64,000 nt of DNA from Gemmataceae bacterium (GCA_022842245.1 JALHPZ010000001.1:209472-273471), one strand, 5' to 3'. Positions 53,201 to 60,467 are shown, numbered from the stretch's first letter. Numbers and translations are program-made. The notes: generated by a model from the letters alone, not told the origin.

Positions 53201-53651
53201 GTTCGTGCAGGGTTCGGGTGGTCAGTTCAACTCGATCCGGCCAAACGCATCGAAGGTGTTGCAACTGCCGAAGGGTCAGTCGAAGGGCGCGTTCCCGGTC
53301 GATCCGGCGTTCGAGAAGAAGAACGTGCTCGTGGAGGTGGTGGCGGCCGGGAAGACGCGTTCGGCGGCCTATTACGCGAACGCGATGGACGTGAAGTGGA
53401 CGGAGAACTATGGCCAGGTGAAGGTCGCCGACGCCGGCCTGAAACCGCTCTCCAAGGTCTACGTGAAGGTGTACGCGAAGCTGGCGGACGGCTCGGTGAA
53501 GTTCCACAAGGACGGCTACACCGACCTCCGCGGCCGCTTCGACTACGCCAGCGTCAGCACGCCGGAGCGCCAGCCGATCACGAAATTCGCCGTACTCGTG
53601 CTCGGTGACACCGGCGCCACGATCCGAGAAGTGAACCCGCCGCAACAGTAA
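47256..53651 (+). CDS. Giant secreted multidomain protein, unknown function
   Basis: 2131 residues. A signal peptide (NRFSLGIAVMMTCLTVGFAA) exports it. Residues ~25-450 are helical and tyrosine-rich (EDYYYYHCLHFLNTEQYEKL). Residues ~450-1020 are beta-strand rich, with short sandwich-like stretches (IRIVDEANKPVPTATVWLGG, KTDAQGRVRLGSLPDISTVT). After a Gly/Ala/Ser-rich hinge (~1028-1050) comes more beta/helical sequence, a Pro/Gly linker (~1337-1370) and a charged helix (~1370-1440). Then follow a beta domain (VVVTNPTSSRQRLTALVQLP, ~1590-1690), TPR-like helices (~1692-1925) and a C-terminal MG-like domain (KPLSKVYVKVYAKLADGSVK). The layout recalls bacterial alpha-2-macroglobulins, but the thioester CxEQ motif is absent. 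Function is not assigned. Confidence 0.7.
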   Translation: MNRFSLGIAVMMTCLTVGFAADVPFAEDFALAKDRAAVLKQLIPGTEDYYYYHCLHFLNTEQYEKLEGYQKPWLERHGQTRRYNEIVTRHVLLTYEKDPKKALEYVRSRVGVGFNHQKETLGVAPNLPTSLNPKLIAKDTLLVDSLRRWGNTDNFEDSALDWLAGVELNWEKRRHLLQRLTRPDASNILKLIDEDLKSPHSGGFGSIGIHSQLTKDQLIELARIQPAVSTTAAYVNAFIMRLQPGADSDWKRDRKLTQAYLESLQVFVAKLPVAFNSLKAHVLYHRLVFDRAGGTYDMDRFVEYLKLPRFQGYMAKAMLESEELRRHPCDLNAEYSPITLLPRIGADEELVRNYLKHFFVAATGTKEFEPYINDVYLKHLFAETKAENGLGDAEEWAAKLPPELFRAIKDRIDIDFAPTNKVDYAVDEAVKLDLFVKNVPTLLVKVFEINTTNVYRTTLREIDTDINLDGLVANSEKAHAYSEAPLRRMARSFEFPELKKPGVYVIDFIGGGKSSRALIRKGRLRPVTTNGTVGHNIRIVDEANKPVPTATVWLGGSEYAPDKDGVVTVPYSNAPGRHPIVIRNGDFASLDYLDHQAESYRIAAGFHLDRESLLTQRVANLIVRPGLYLNGLPVSTKLLEDVKLRITSTDLSGIATAVEIPDFKLFEDRESTHEIRVPARTASIAVQLVATVKNLSTGKSIMMAAGQVFTLNGIDTTDKIEDLHFAKFGEEYVIELLGRSGEAKPDRAVQVRIKHRDFKEPVSVSLKTDAQGRVRLGSLPDISTVTATGPEGVSHAWNLATDRHTYRQALHAKAGDVVSVPYLGTLAQPSRSELALFEVKGSTIRADKFEALAIANGRVELRGLAPGDYDLYLKSQNEKVRVRIVDGSVFAGSVLGATRQMQLPALKPVAIRSILPEGDDIVIRLTDGSKFARVHLFATRYQPAYSAFENLAQVRDAELGGVYPAYAPSVYLTGRNIGDEYRYVLDRKNQKKYPGNMLDRPQILLNPWAIRSTETGEQLAEGGQAFGGLGGMAPPAPAAGGSSSTVNVSGSDPAREGFADLDFLADASTVAVNLVPDADGVIRIPRKGIGPQSMLTVVAVDPLSTSVKTATLPEQAAKFADLRLAKGLDPAKHYTQQKQVSVLVPNQEFALADIAASRFELFDSTAKVYALYSTLSKDPKLAEFAFVLTWPKLKIEEKRTLYSKYSSHELNFFLFKKDPEFFTAVVKPYLANKKDKTFLDHYLLEADLTRYLQPWNYGRLNSVERVLLAQRIANEPAKTGRHFEDLLRLLPPRTERELVLFDTAVATSGLGDGEFQKARGEQYRKELKEMPKPAAPLFPDVPAATQPVAGAAPPPGPGGGGFAGRNSGATAEKAKQSLARDGKGDPARRQMDEKKLMERAKDMAAKADDKAGEQLERLMKEQGAAEFFDEDRAKKREAIRLFFRKLEPTMEWAENNYYHLPIQAQLADLVPVSPFWRDYAMHAGNGPFLSRHLADASRNFTEAMFALAVLDLPATAGRHDMKFEAGAMTLKPAGHAIAFHEEVRSAEPVGGAAPILVSQNFYRNGDRFKDENGERFDKFVTGEFLVQTVYGCQVVVTNPTSSRQRLTALVQLPIGAIAVNNGQFTKSIPLDLEPYRTATIDYFFYFPKAGTFTQFPVHIGKGDKYLASAAGATFTVVDRPTKVDTTNWDYVSQNGTNEEVLAFLNRENVRALNLDKIAFRLKDRGFFEAVTRLLHERHLYHPTTWSYSLLHADLPTAREFLQHADGFVAEVGGPITSPLLVVDPIIRHQYEHLEYKPLVNARAHGLGARRQIVNDRLANQYAATMTMLTYRRDLDDADKLAVTHYLLLQDRVEEAMAAFAGVNPEKVPTKMQYDYCAAYLDFYREDIAHARSVALKYANHPVDKWRNLFVSISNQLDEAEGKANKVVDADNRDQKQGNLASTEPAFELAVEGKNLNLSWQNLESVTVNYYEMDVELLFSRNPFVQGSGGQFNSIRPNASKVLQLPKGQSKGAFPVDPAFEKKNVLVEVVAAGKTRSAAYYANAMDVKWTENYGQVKVADAGLKPLSKVYVKVYAKLADGSVKFHKDGYTDLRGRFDYASVSTPERQPITKFAVLVLGDTGATIREVNPPQQ

Positions 53652-53666
53652 ACGAAGAAGAGGGCG

Positions 53667-53735
53667 ACCACGAATAACACGAATAAGACGAATGAAATCA
53701 AACTCTTCATTCGTCTTATTCGTGTTATTCGTGGT
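53667..53735. repeat. 30-base perfect inverted repeat between convergent genes
   Basis: Arms 53667-53696 and 53706-53735 pair without mismatch around a 9-base loop; the left arm begins ACCACGAATAACACGAATAA. The GAATAA(C/G)ACGAATAA pattern is itself repetitive. It occupies most of the 93-base gap between the giant-protein stop and the sulfatase stop, so it probably terminates transcription on both strands. Confidence 0.9.
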
Positions 53736-53744
53736 TACCTCGTT

Positions 53745-55172
53745 TCACTTCTTCCGCACGACTTCGTCGATCGTCTTCCGCCAGTCCCGCAGTGGTTCGG
53801 CCGTCAGCGCCGCGGTCGCCTTCGGCTTGAGCGTCGACACGTCCGTGTCGCGGTACAGCTTGCGGTGCAGCTCCTTGTCGAAGGCCGGGTTCGGCTCATT
53901 CGTCTGGGCGTCCACGCTCTTGAGCCAGGTGTCGAACTGTTGGCGCAAGCCCTGCGCGATCGCCGGGCGGCTGTTGGAAATGTCCCGCGTCTCGCCGGGG
54001 TCGGCGGCGAGGTTGTACAGTTCGTGCGAGCCGTCCTCGTAGTTGACGGTCAGCTTCCAGTTGCCGGAACGGATCGCGCCGGAGGGACGGCTGCCCTGGT
54101 TCGTGTAGTGCGGGATGTGCCAGAAGAGGTTGCGTGATGGAACCTTTTGGCCTTCGAGCGAGGGAAGCAAGCTGACGCCGTCGAGGTTCGTGTCGGGCTT
54201 GAGCTTGGCAACGTTCAGGAACGTCGGCGTCCAATCGGTGCTGATCGCGGGGACGTCCGAGGTCGTTCCCGGCTTCACCGTCCCCGGCCAGCGCAAAATC
54301 AGCGGCACGCGAATCCCGCCTTCATAGACGAACCCCTTTCCGGACCGCCACGGCGTGTTGTGCGTCGGCGGGTCCTCTTTGAGTTCCGGCACGTGCAGCC
54401 CGCCATTGTCGGACGTGAACACCACGATCGTCTTCTCCGTCAGCTTCAGTTCCTCCAGCTTCGCCAGCACGCGGCCCACGCTCGTATCCATTTCCTCGAT
54501 GATCGCGGCGTAGACCGGGTTGAACGCGTCCTTGTACTTCTCCACAAGCTCTTTCTTCGCCGCGAGCGGGATGTGCGGCGTATTGTGCGCGAGGTAGAGG
54601 AAGAACGGCTTGTCCTTGTTCGCCGCGAGGAACTCGTTCGCTTTCGCAGCCAGATCGAACTCGCCCTTGCCGCCCTCGGTCTCGCTGGGCGGCGTGTTCG
54701 CCTTTCCTGCGTACACGAAATCGAAGCCCTGCGCCTTCGGGCCGAAGTTCGCGCCGCCGAGGTGCCACTTGCCGATGCACGCCGTCGCGTAGCCGGCGCC
54801 CTTGAGGTACTCGGCGAGCGTCTTTACTTCGAGCGGGAGTTGCTGTTTGATCTTCGGATGGAGCAGTTTCTGCGAGGCGGCATCGCCGCGGCCGGGGAGG
54901 AATGTCGTGATGCGTAACCGTGCGGGGTGCATTCCCGTCAGGATCGCGGCCCGCGTCGGAGAGCAAACGGGGCAGGCGGCGTACGCGTTCGTGAAGCGCA
55001 TGCCTTCGGCGGCGAGCTTGTCGAGGTGCGGCGTCTTCTGATCCTTGCGGCCGTAGCAGCCGAGGTCGTTGATGCCGAGATCGTCCGCGAGGATGAAGAC
55101 GATGTTCGGCAGGTCGGCGGCGAACGCGGGCGATGCGAGCGTCACGACGAACAGCGAAAGCCAGCGAGCCAT
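53745..55172 (-). CDS. Secreted formylglycine-dependent sulfatase
   Basis: 475 residues with a signal peptide (MARWLSLFVVTLASPAFAAD). The active-site signature is CSPTRAAILTG with Cys70, which is converted to formylglycine. Metal ligands lie in NIVFILADDLGINDLGCYGR and IVVFTSDNGGLHVPEL, and GKWHLGG and NTPHIPLAAK are also diagnostic. Sulfatases are abundant in planctomycetes and remove sulfate esters from polysaccharides, so a role in marine or freshwater polysaccharide use is likely. Maturation would need a formylglycine-generating or anaerobic enzyme not present in the window. The ATG at 55170-55172 opens the signal peptide. It converges on the giant gene. Confidence 0.94.
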   Translation of the reverse strand: MARWLSLFVVTLASPAFAADLPNIVFILADDLGINDLGCYGRKDQKTPHLDKLAAEGMRFTNAYAACPVCSPTRAAILTGMHPARLRITTFLPGRGDAASQKLLHPKIKQQLPLEVKTLAEYLKGAGYATACIGKWHLGGANFGPKAQGFDFVYAGKANTPPSETEGGKGEFDLAAKANEFLAANKDKPFFLYLAHNTPHIPLAAKKELVEKYKDAFNPVYAAIIEEMDTSVGRVLAKLEELKLTEKTIVVFTSDNGGLHVPELKEDPPTHNTPWRSGKGFVYEGGIRVPLILRWPGTVKPGTTSDVPAISTDWTPTFLNVAKLKPDTNLDGVSLLPSLEGQKVPSRNLFWHIPHYTNQGSRPSGAIRSGNWKLTVNYEDGSHELYNLAADPGETRDISNSRPAIAQGLRQQFDTWLKSVDAQTNEPNPAFDKELHRKLYRDTDVSTLKPKATAALTAEPLRDWRKTIDEVVRKK

Positions 55173-55261
55173 GATTCCTCTCCGGAGTGATGGCCCAAGT
55201 GTATCCGCGATTCCGCCGCCGGGCACCGTGTCGTTACATCGGGCGAACGTAAACCAATTGC

Positions 55262-56035
55262 ATGCGAATCCTGCTCACCAACGACGACGGTTTCTACGCC
55301 CCCGGCCTCCGCGCCCTGCGCAAGGAACTGCAGCAGATCGGCACCGTCACGGTCGTCGCGCCGGCCACGGAGCAAAGTGCGGCCGGGCATTCCGTCACGC
55401 TGCTCACGCCGCTGCTCGTGAACGAGGTGTTGGACGACGACGGCAAGCCCATCGGCTGGGCCGTCGAGGGCCGCCCCGCCGACTGCGTGAAGCTCGGCCT
55501 GCTGGAGCTGCTCCGCGAGCCGCCCGACCTGATCGTCAGCGGCCTGAACGCCGGATCGAACGCCGGCATCAATGTGCTCTACTCCGGCACCGTCGCCGCC
55601 GCCATCGAGGGCGCCTTCTACGGCCACACCGCCATCGCCTGCTCGCTGGAGTACGAGAAGAAGATCTACGACTTCCCCACCGCCGCCCGGCACGCCCGAC
55701 GCGTCGTCGAGCAGATCCTCGCCAACAAGCCGGCGAAGGGGAGCCTGTTCAACGTGAACATCCCGGTACTGGAGAACGGGCCGATCAAGGGCGTGAAGGT
55801 GCTGCCGCAGAACGTGACGCGCTACACCGAGAAATTCGATCGCCGGGTGAACCCGCGCGGCCGCACCTACTTCTGGACCGGCCCCGATTTCGAATGCCCG
55901 TACCCGCACCCGGACACCGACGTGCCGGCGCTGGCGGAGCAGTACATCACCGTGACGCCGCTGAAATTCGACCTGACGGACCACGACAAACTCGCGTCGA
56001 TGCAGGGCTGGGTGTGGAACAACGCGGACTTATAA
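55262..56035 (+). CDS. surE: 5'/3'-nucleotidase SurE
   Basis: 257 residues. SurE dephosphorylates nucleoside 5'- and 3'-monophosphates. The metal-binding start MRILLTNDDGFYAPGLRALR has Asp8 and Asp9. Further motifs are PATEQSAAGHSVTLLTPLLV, VSGLNAGSNAGINVLYSGTV and AAAIEGAFYGHTAIACSLEY. The C-terminal part (TDVPALAEQYITVTPLKFDL) is also typical. The gene is followed by apgM after 7 bases on the same strand, so both are probably in one transcript together with the downstream uncharacterised gene. The ATG at 55262 fits the conserved N-terminus exactly. Confidence 0.95.
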   Translation: MRILLTNDDGFYAPGLRALRKELQQIGTVTVVAPATEQSAAGHSVTLLTPLLVNEVLDDDGKPIGWAVEGRPADCVKLGLLELLREPPDLIVSGLNAGSNAGINVLYSGTVAAAIEGAFYGHTAIACSLEYEKKIYDFPTAARHARRVVEQILANKPAKGSLFNVNIPVLENGPIKGVKVLPQNVTRYTEKFDRRVNPRGRTYFWTGPDFECPYPHPDTDVPALAEQYITVTPLKFDLTDHDKLASMQGWVWNNADL

Positions 56036-56042
56036 TCCCATC

Positions 56043-57254
56043 ATGAAATACGCGATCGTCATTCCCGATGGCTGTGCCGACGAACCCGTGGACGCGCTCG
56101 GCGGTCTGACGCCGTTGCAGGCGGCGAAGATCCCGAACATGGACCGCGTCGCGCGGATGGGCCTCGTCGGCCTGTCGAACAACGTGCCGCCCTCGCTCAC
56201 GCCGGCGTCGGACGTCGCCACGCTCTCGCTGTTCGGCTACGACCCGCTCGAGGTCTACACCGGCCGCGCCCCACTCGAAACCGCCGCGATGGGCATCGCC
56301 CTCGGGCCAAACGACTGGGCGATCCGCTGCAACCTCGTGTACGTTCCCGATGGCACGATGCGGGACTTCACCGCCGGGCACATCAGCAGCGAGGACGGCG
56401 CGCCGCTCATCCACGCACTCCAGAAGGAACTCGGCGGGCGCGAGCTGGCCGGCGGCATCATCGAGTTCCACCCCGGCGTGCAGTACCGCAACATCCTCGT
56501 CTGGCGCGGGAAGACGCCGACCGCTCCGTTCGTCGGATTGAAGACCCAGCCGCCGCACGACGTGCCGGACCAGCCGGTCGCGGACCATCTGCCGAAGGGG
56601 CCGGGTGCGGAACTGCTCATCGAGCTGATGGAGTTGAGCAAGCCGATCCTCGCCGCGCATCCGGTGAACTCGCGGCGGATCGCGGAGGGGAAGAAGCCGG
56701 CGACGCAGGCGTGGCTCTGGGGGCAGGGGAAGGCACCCCAGGTGAAGCCGTTCGCGGCGACCTACGGCAAGCGCGGGGCGATCATCTCGGCCGTCGATCT
56801 TGTCCGGGGTGTCGGGCAACTCCTCGGTTGGAAGCGGATCGACGTGCCGGGCGCCACCGGCTACCTCGACACCGACTACGCCGCGAAGGGCCGCTACGGG
56901 GTTGAGGCCCTCAACGAGTTCGATCTCGTCTGCGTCCACGTGGAGGCACCGGACGAAGCGTCCCACGAAGGCAAGGCGGACGAGAAGGTGAAGGCGCTCG
57001 AACGGATCGACGAGCACATCGTCGGCCCGCTGCTCGAAGCCTTGCCGAAGTACGGAGACTGGCGCATCCTCGTGGAGCCGGACCACCGCACGACACTCCG
57101 CACGCGGGCCCACGCCTACGGCGCCGTCGCGTTCGCCGCCGCCGGCGCGGGGATCGCCGCGAGCGGTCAGACGACCTACGACGAAGTCTCCGCCTCCATT
57201 GGCAAGCTCGCCTTCGACCCGGGTTGGAAGCTGATGAATTGGTTCCTGGGATGA
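56043..57254 (+). CDS. apgM: Cofactor-independent phosphoglycerate mutase (archaeal type)
   Basis: 403 residues. Interconverts 3- and 2-phosphoglycerate in glycolysis. The start KYAIVIPDGCADEPVDALGG and the catalytic serine region SLTPASDVATLSLFGYDPLE mark the ApgM family, which belongs to the alkaline phosphatase superfamily. Other metal-site landmarks are ISAVDLVRGVGQLLGWKRID, CVHVEAPDEASHEGKADEKV and ILVEPDHRTTLRTRAH. The 3' end overlaps the next gene by ATGA (57251-57254), a tight coupling to a protein of unknown role. It starts 7 bases after surE. Confidence 0.93.
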   Translation: MKYAIVIPDGCADEPVDALGGLTPLQAAKIPNMDRVARMGLVGLSNNVPPSLTPASDVATLSLFGYDPLEVYTGRAPLETAAMGIALGPNDWAIRCNLVYVPDGTMRDFTAGHISSEDGAPLIHALQKELGGRELAGGIIEFHPGVQYRNILVWRGKTPTAPFVGLKTQPPHDVPDQPVADHLPKGPGAELLIELMELSKPILAAHPVNSRRIAEGKKPATQAWLWGQGKAPQVKPFAATYGKRGAIISAVDLVRGVGQLLGWKRIDVPGATGYLDTDYAAKGRYGVEALNEFDLVCVHVEAPDEASHEGKADEKVKALERIDEHIVGPLLEALPKYGDWRILVEPDHRTTLRTRAHAYGAVAFAAAGAGIAASGQTTYDEVSASIGKLAFDPGWKLMNWFLG

Positions 57255-58687
57255 GCCTACCGCCCAAGGAACTGCGCGATCTCGACGAAGCCCGGCGATA
57301 CGTTCTCCAGGGCTTCTGGCTCGGCCGGATCGCGCCGCGTGCGGACACGGTCGGACCGATTCTCGATTGGGCGAACGCGATCCTCGGCAACGGCGACCCG
57401 CTGCCGCCGATCGGGTTCGTCGCGGATATCGGCCAGATCGCGCTTGGCCTCGACGCCGGCCGCCAGGATCGCCCGCCGTCGCCCGGCTGGCCCGCCGCCC
57501 TCGCGGACAACTACCTCCACCATGTCCTTGGCAAGTTCTACGCTGATCCGGCGTTCGAGCGAGCCGGCCACGCCCTCGCTCGCTACGCCCCGGCGGACCG
57601 CCCGCGCGGCTTGGCGTTCCTCCTGCGACAATTTCGCGAACGCGCCGGCCTCGGCGGCGTCGAGTTCTCCAACGCCGTCATCCGCAGTCTCCGGCAAATG
57701 AATCCGAACGACTTGCTCGCCGAAGGCGCCGCGAGCCTCGCGCAGGACGGGCCGCTCCCGTTGCTGAAATCGCAGATCGAGGAACTCGTCTCGGCCGTGC
57801 GACGCCTCCCCGACGTGCTCGGCCCGGAGGACGCCATCGCGCTCGAACAGCGCACCGCTCTCGCGGACCTCAGCCGCTTCATCGCCCACCGGCAAATCCT
57901 CGCCCAAACGGCGCGTTTCGAGGCCCGGCTTCCCGCGCGGCCGCCACGGCCGCCCGTCGGTCGGCGCGAAGTCCCGACCCGCGTGCTGGACGAGGACCAG
58001 TACCCGGTCGGTGGTTACACGTCCATTTCCAATCGCGGCAGCGTCGAAAGCCTGCTGCACTCGCAGCTCGCCTACATGGAACCGGAAGAATCGCCGGATC
58101 TGTTCGACGTGAAGTTCGTGAGGGATGAACTCTTCTACTATTCGCGGGACGAGAACCAGTTCCTGCGACGCCGCCGGACGTTCGTCTTCGCCTTCGCGCC
58201 GGACCTGTCGGACGCCCGACGCAAGGACGAGGAACTGCCGTGCCAGCGCATCGTGCTGGTCTGCGCCGCGACGCTGGCGATCGTGCGTCGGCTGTCCGCG
58301 TGGCTCGGCGACGACGCGCTGCGGTTCGAGCTGCGCTTCGCGCGGTCCGGTGCCGCGGAACCGCTCGCCTCGGAGGCGGAACTGTTTTCCGTCCTGCTCC
58401 AGGAGGCGATCGCGAACGGGACGGCGGAGGTGTCGCACGCGGCCTCGATCGAGGCGATCGCCGCCGACGCGGAGCGGTCGGCGCGCAAGGCGCAGGTTCA
58501 GGTGCTTGAGTGGGCGGTGACGCCGTCGATGCCGGAACCGCCGGGCGCGGTACGGATCGCGTTGCGCGTTGCCGACGCCCGGCCGGGGTTGACCGACGGG
58601 TTCGGCCTGCCCGTGGAACTCGACGCCGACGATGCGTTGGACGCCTGGGACGCCGCCGTGCGGAGCGTGCTGGAATTCTGGGTGTGA
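57251..58687 (+). CDS. Uncharacterised protein, possibly with a C-terminal vWA-like domain
   Basis: 478 residues with no signal peptide or membrane helix. The N-terminal ~240 residues are helical (PILDWANAILGNGDPLPPIG, ALADLSRFIAHRQILAQTAR). A Pro/Arg linker (ARLPARPPRPPVGRREVPTR) joins a C-terminal alpha/beta domain with TSISNRGSVESLLHSQLAYM, VKFVRDELFYYSRDENQFLR, FVFAFAPDLSDARRKDEELP and QRIVLVCAATLAIVRRLSAW. The latter resembles vWA-associated domains of multi-gene AAA-ATPase/vWA systems known from comparative genomics, but the MIDAS DxSxS is not apparent, so this is tentative. The start overlaps the apgM stop by four bases (ATGA). No AAA ATPase or other system component lies beside it. 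Confidence 0.6.
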   Translation: MSLPPKELRDLDEARRYVLQGFWLGRIAPRADTVGPILDWANAILGNGDPLPPIGFVADIGQIALGLDAGRQDRPPSPGWPAALADNYLHHVLGKFYADPAFERAGHALARYAPADRPRGLAFLLRQFRERAGLGGVEFSNAVIRSLRQMNPNDLLAEGAASLAQDGPLPLLKSQIEELVSAVRRLPDVLGPEDAIALEQRTALADLSRFIAHRQILAQTARFEARLPARPPRPPVGRREVPTRVLDEDQYPVGGYTSISNRGSVESLLHSQLAYMEPEESPDLFDVKFVRDELFYYSRDENQFLRRRRTFVFAFAPDLSDARRKDEELPCQRIVLVCAATLAIVRRLSAWLGDDALRFELRFARSGAAEPLASEAELFSVLLQEAIANGTAEVSHAASIEAIAADAERSARKAQVQVLEWAVTPSMPEPPGAVRIALRVADARPGLTDGFGLPVELDADDALDAWDAAVRSVLEFWV

Positions 58688-58746
58688 CGCAGTGCGGGAA
58701 ACTATAATTTCCCGGTCGATTCCCCCGCACTTTCGGAGATTCACCG

Positions 58747-59295
58747 ATGCGATCGTTCGCCACGTTTCTATTCGCTCTCGCCGTCGCCGGTTTCGCGACA
58801 GCGGAGGACAAAAAGGGCACGTCCGTCGAGCTGGCCGGCATGAAGTCCACCACGCCGGGCGACTGGAAGGAAGAGGCTCCGTCCAACACGATGCGCCTGA
58901 CTCAGTTCAAACTACCCAAGGCGGACGGGGACAAGGACGACGCCGAACTGGCCGTGTTCTTCTTCCGGGGCGGCGGTGCCGGCTCGGTCGACGCGAACCT
59001 CAAGCGTCAGACGGCGAAGTTCCAGCCGGCCGACGGCAAGGAAAAGGTCGAGGAGACCGTCGACAAGAAGTTCAAGGTCGGCTCCATCGACGCGATCTAT
59101 CAGGACGTGAAGGGCACTTTCATCAAGAAGGCGTTCCCGATGGCCGCGACCGGCACGCCGGTGAAGGGCTACCGCCAGCTCTACGTGCTGTTCGAGACGA
59201 AGGACGGCCAGTACTACCTGACGCTCCTCGGCGGCGAGAAGACGGTCGAGAAACACAAGAAGGCCTTCGACGAGTTCCTCAAGAACTTCAAATAA
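58747..59295 (+). CDS. Small secreted protein of unknown function
   Basis: 182 residues with a signal peptide (RSFATFLFALAVAGFATAED). The mature part is Lys/Asp-rich with alternating strands and helices: TSVELAGMKSTTPGDWKEEA, MRLTQFKLPKADGDKDDAEL, FIKKAFPMAATGTPVKGYRQ, YVLFETKDGQYYLTLLGGEK and TVEKHKKAFDEFLKNFK. The order and the ending (protein length, final K-A-F-x-x-F helix) resemble small periplasmic proteins of the PsbP/DcrB kind, but no family could be fixed. It stands alone, 59 bases after the preceding gene. Confidence 0.75.
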   Translation: MRSFATFLFALAVAGFATAEDKKGTSVELAGMKSTTPGDWKEEAPSNTMRLTQFKLPKADGDKDDAELAVFFFRGGGAGSVDANLKRQTAKFQPADGKEKVEETVDKKFKVGSIDAIYQDVKGTFIKKAFPMAATGTPVKGYRQLYVLFETKDGQYYLTLLGGEKTVEKHKKAFDEFLKNFK

Positions 59296-59313
59296 GATTG
59301 TCGCCCTTTCACT

Positions 59314-59337
59314 GCCCGCGGACGTTCGTCCGCGGGC
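59314..59337. repeat. GC-rich palindromic repeat (copy 2)
   Basis: The core GCCCGCGGACG-TT-CGTCCGCGGGC is the exact reverse complement of the core at 15923-15946, with 11-base perfect arms. It lies in the gap between the small secreted protein and queA, 18 bases after the former's stop, and probably acts as a hairpin terminator. Confidence 0.8.
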
Positions 59338-59350
59338 TTCTTCGTTTCCC

Positions 59351-60373
59351 ATGCTCTTCTTCGACTACGAATTGCCCGAACGATTGATCGCGCAGCGGCC
59401 CGCCGACCGGCGCGACGCGGCGCGCCTGCTCGTCGTGCGCCGCGACGCCCAGGAACTGGAACACCGGCACATTCGCGATCTCCCCGCGATTCTCAACTCT
59501 GTCGATCGGATCGTCTTCAACGACACGAAGGTCCTGCCGGCTCGCCTGATCGGCCGGCGCGAATCGACCGGCGGGAAGTGGGAAGGCCTGTACCTTCGCA
59601 CGCTCGAATCGGGCGAATGGGAGCTGATGGCGAAGACGCGGGGCTACCCGAAGCCAGGCGAACGGATCGTGACTGACAACGGACTGTCACTCGTGCTGGC
59701 GGGTCGCACGGCGGACAAGCACTGGCTGATGCGCCCGGACGCGGACGGCCCCGCCATCGAACTTCTGCAACGGTACGGCACGATCCCGCTGCCGCCGTAC
59801 ATCCGCAAAGGGCGCGCCGACTCGCCGGACGCGGAGCGCTATCAGACGGTCTACGCGGCCGTGCCGGGATCGGTGGCTGCGCCGACGGCGGGGCTACATT
59901 TCACGACGGAACTGCTCGCCGAACTGGTGGCGAAGGGGATCTCACAATCGCGGGTCACGCTCCACGTTGGCCTCGGCACGTTCGCGCCGATCCAGACCGC
60001 CGATCCGACGAAACACGACATCCATGCGGAATGGTGCCATGTCTCACAGGACGCCATCGTCGAGATTGCGGCGACCAAGGCGTCCGGGGGACGGGTGATC
60101 GCCGTTGGTACCACCAGCGCCCGGTCGCTCGAATCGGCGGCCGCGAGCGGAACACTGCAAGCGTTTTCCGGTGAGACACGGCTGTTCATCCATCCGCCGT
60201 TTTCTTTTCGGGTGCTCGACGGATTGCTGACGAATTTCCATCTCCCGCGAACGACACTGCTGTTGCTCGTGCAGGCGCTCGCGGGAAGCGAGTTGCTGCG
60301 GCGGGCCTATGAGGAGGCCATTCGGAGTGAATATCGTTTCTACAGTTACGGCGACGCGATGCTGATCCTGTAG
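59351..60373 (+). CDS. queA: S-adenosylmethionine:tRNA ribosyltransferase-isomerase QueA
   Basis: 340 residues, full length. It makes epoxyqueuosine in tRNA from the 7-aminomethyl-7-deazaguanine base using SAM. The start MLFFDYELPERLIAQRPADR is the typical family N-terminus, followed by NDTKVLPARLIGRRESTGGK, AAPTAGLHFTTELLAELVAK, LGTFAPIQTADPTKHDIHAE and FIHPPFSFRVLDGLLTNFHL. All family landmarks are present and none is truncated. Other queuosine genes are not in the window. A short gap of 94 bases separates it from the OPT gene. Confidence 0.96.
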   Translation: MLFFDYELPERLIAQRPADRRDAARLLVVRRDAQELEHRHIRDLPAILNSVDRIVFNDTKVLPARLIGRRESTGGKWEGLYLRTLESGEWELMAKTRGYPKPGERIVTDNGLSLVLAGRTADKHWLMRPDADGPAIELLQRYGTIPLPPYIRKGRADSPDAERYQTVYAAVPGSVAAPTAGLHFTTELLAELVAKGISQSRVTLHVGLGTFAPIQTADPTKHDIHAEWCHVSQDAIVEIAATKASGGRVIAVGTTSARSLESAAASGTLQAFSGETRLFIHPPFSFRVLDGLLTNFHLPRTTLLLLVQALAGSELLRRAYEEAIRSEYRFYSYGDAMLIL

Positions 60374-60467
60374 TGCCGCACTCGGCTAAACATCCCTTGC
60401 CTTTGATCGATTTCCGGCCAATCTAACGGCTCATCCTCTCCGCATCGCAATCCTCGCGAGACGCGCC

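Noticed and set aside
49590-53645. Open frame of ~1350 codons on the minus strand, fully opposite the giant secreted protein.
   Set aside because: It has Arg/Val/Leu-rich composition typical of the antisense of GC-rich coding DNA, no domain motifs and no signal; the plus-strand frame has a signal peptide and coherent domains.
47256-53651. Calling the giant protein an alpha-2-macroglobulin outright.
   Set aside because: Beta-sandwich strings fit, but there is no CxEQ thioester or recognisable complement-type C-terminal domain, so the name would overstate the evidence.
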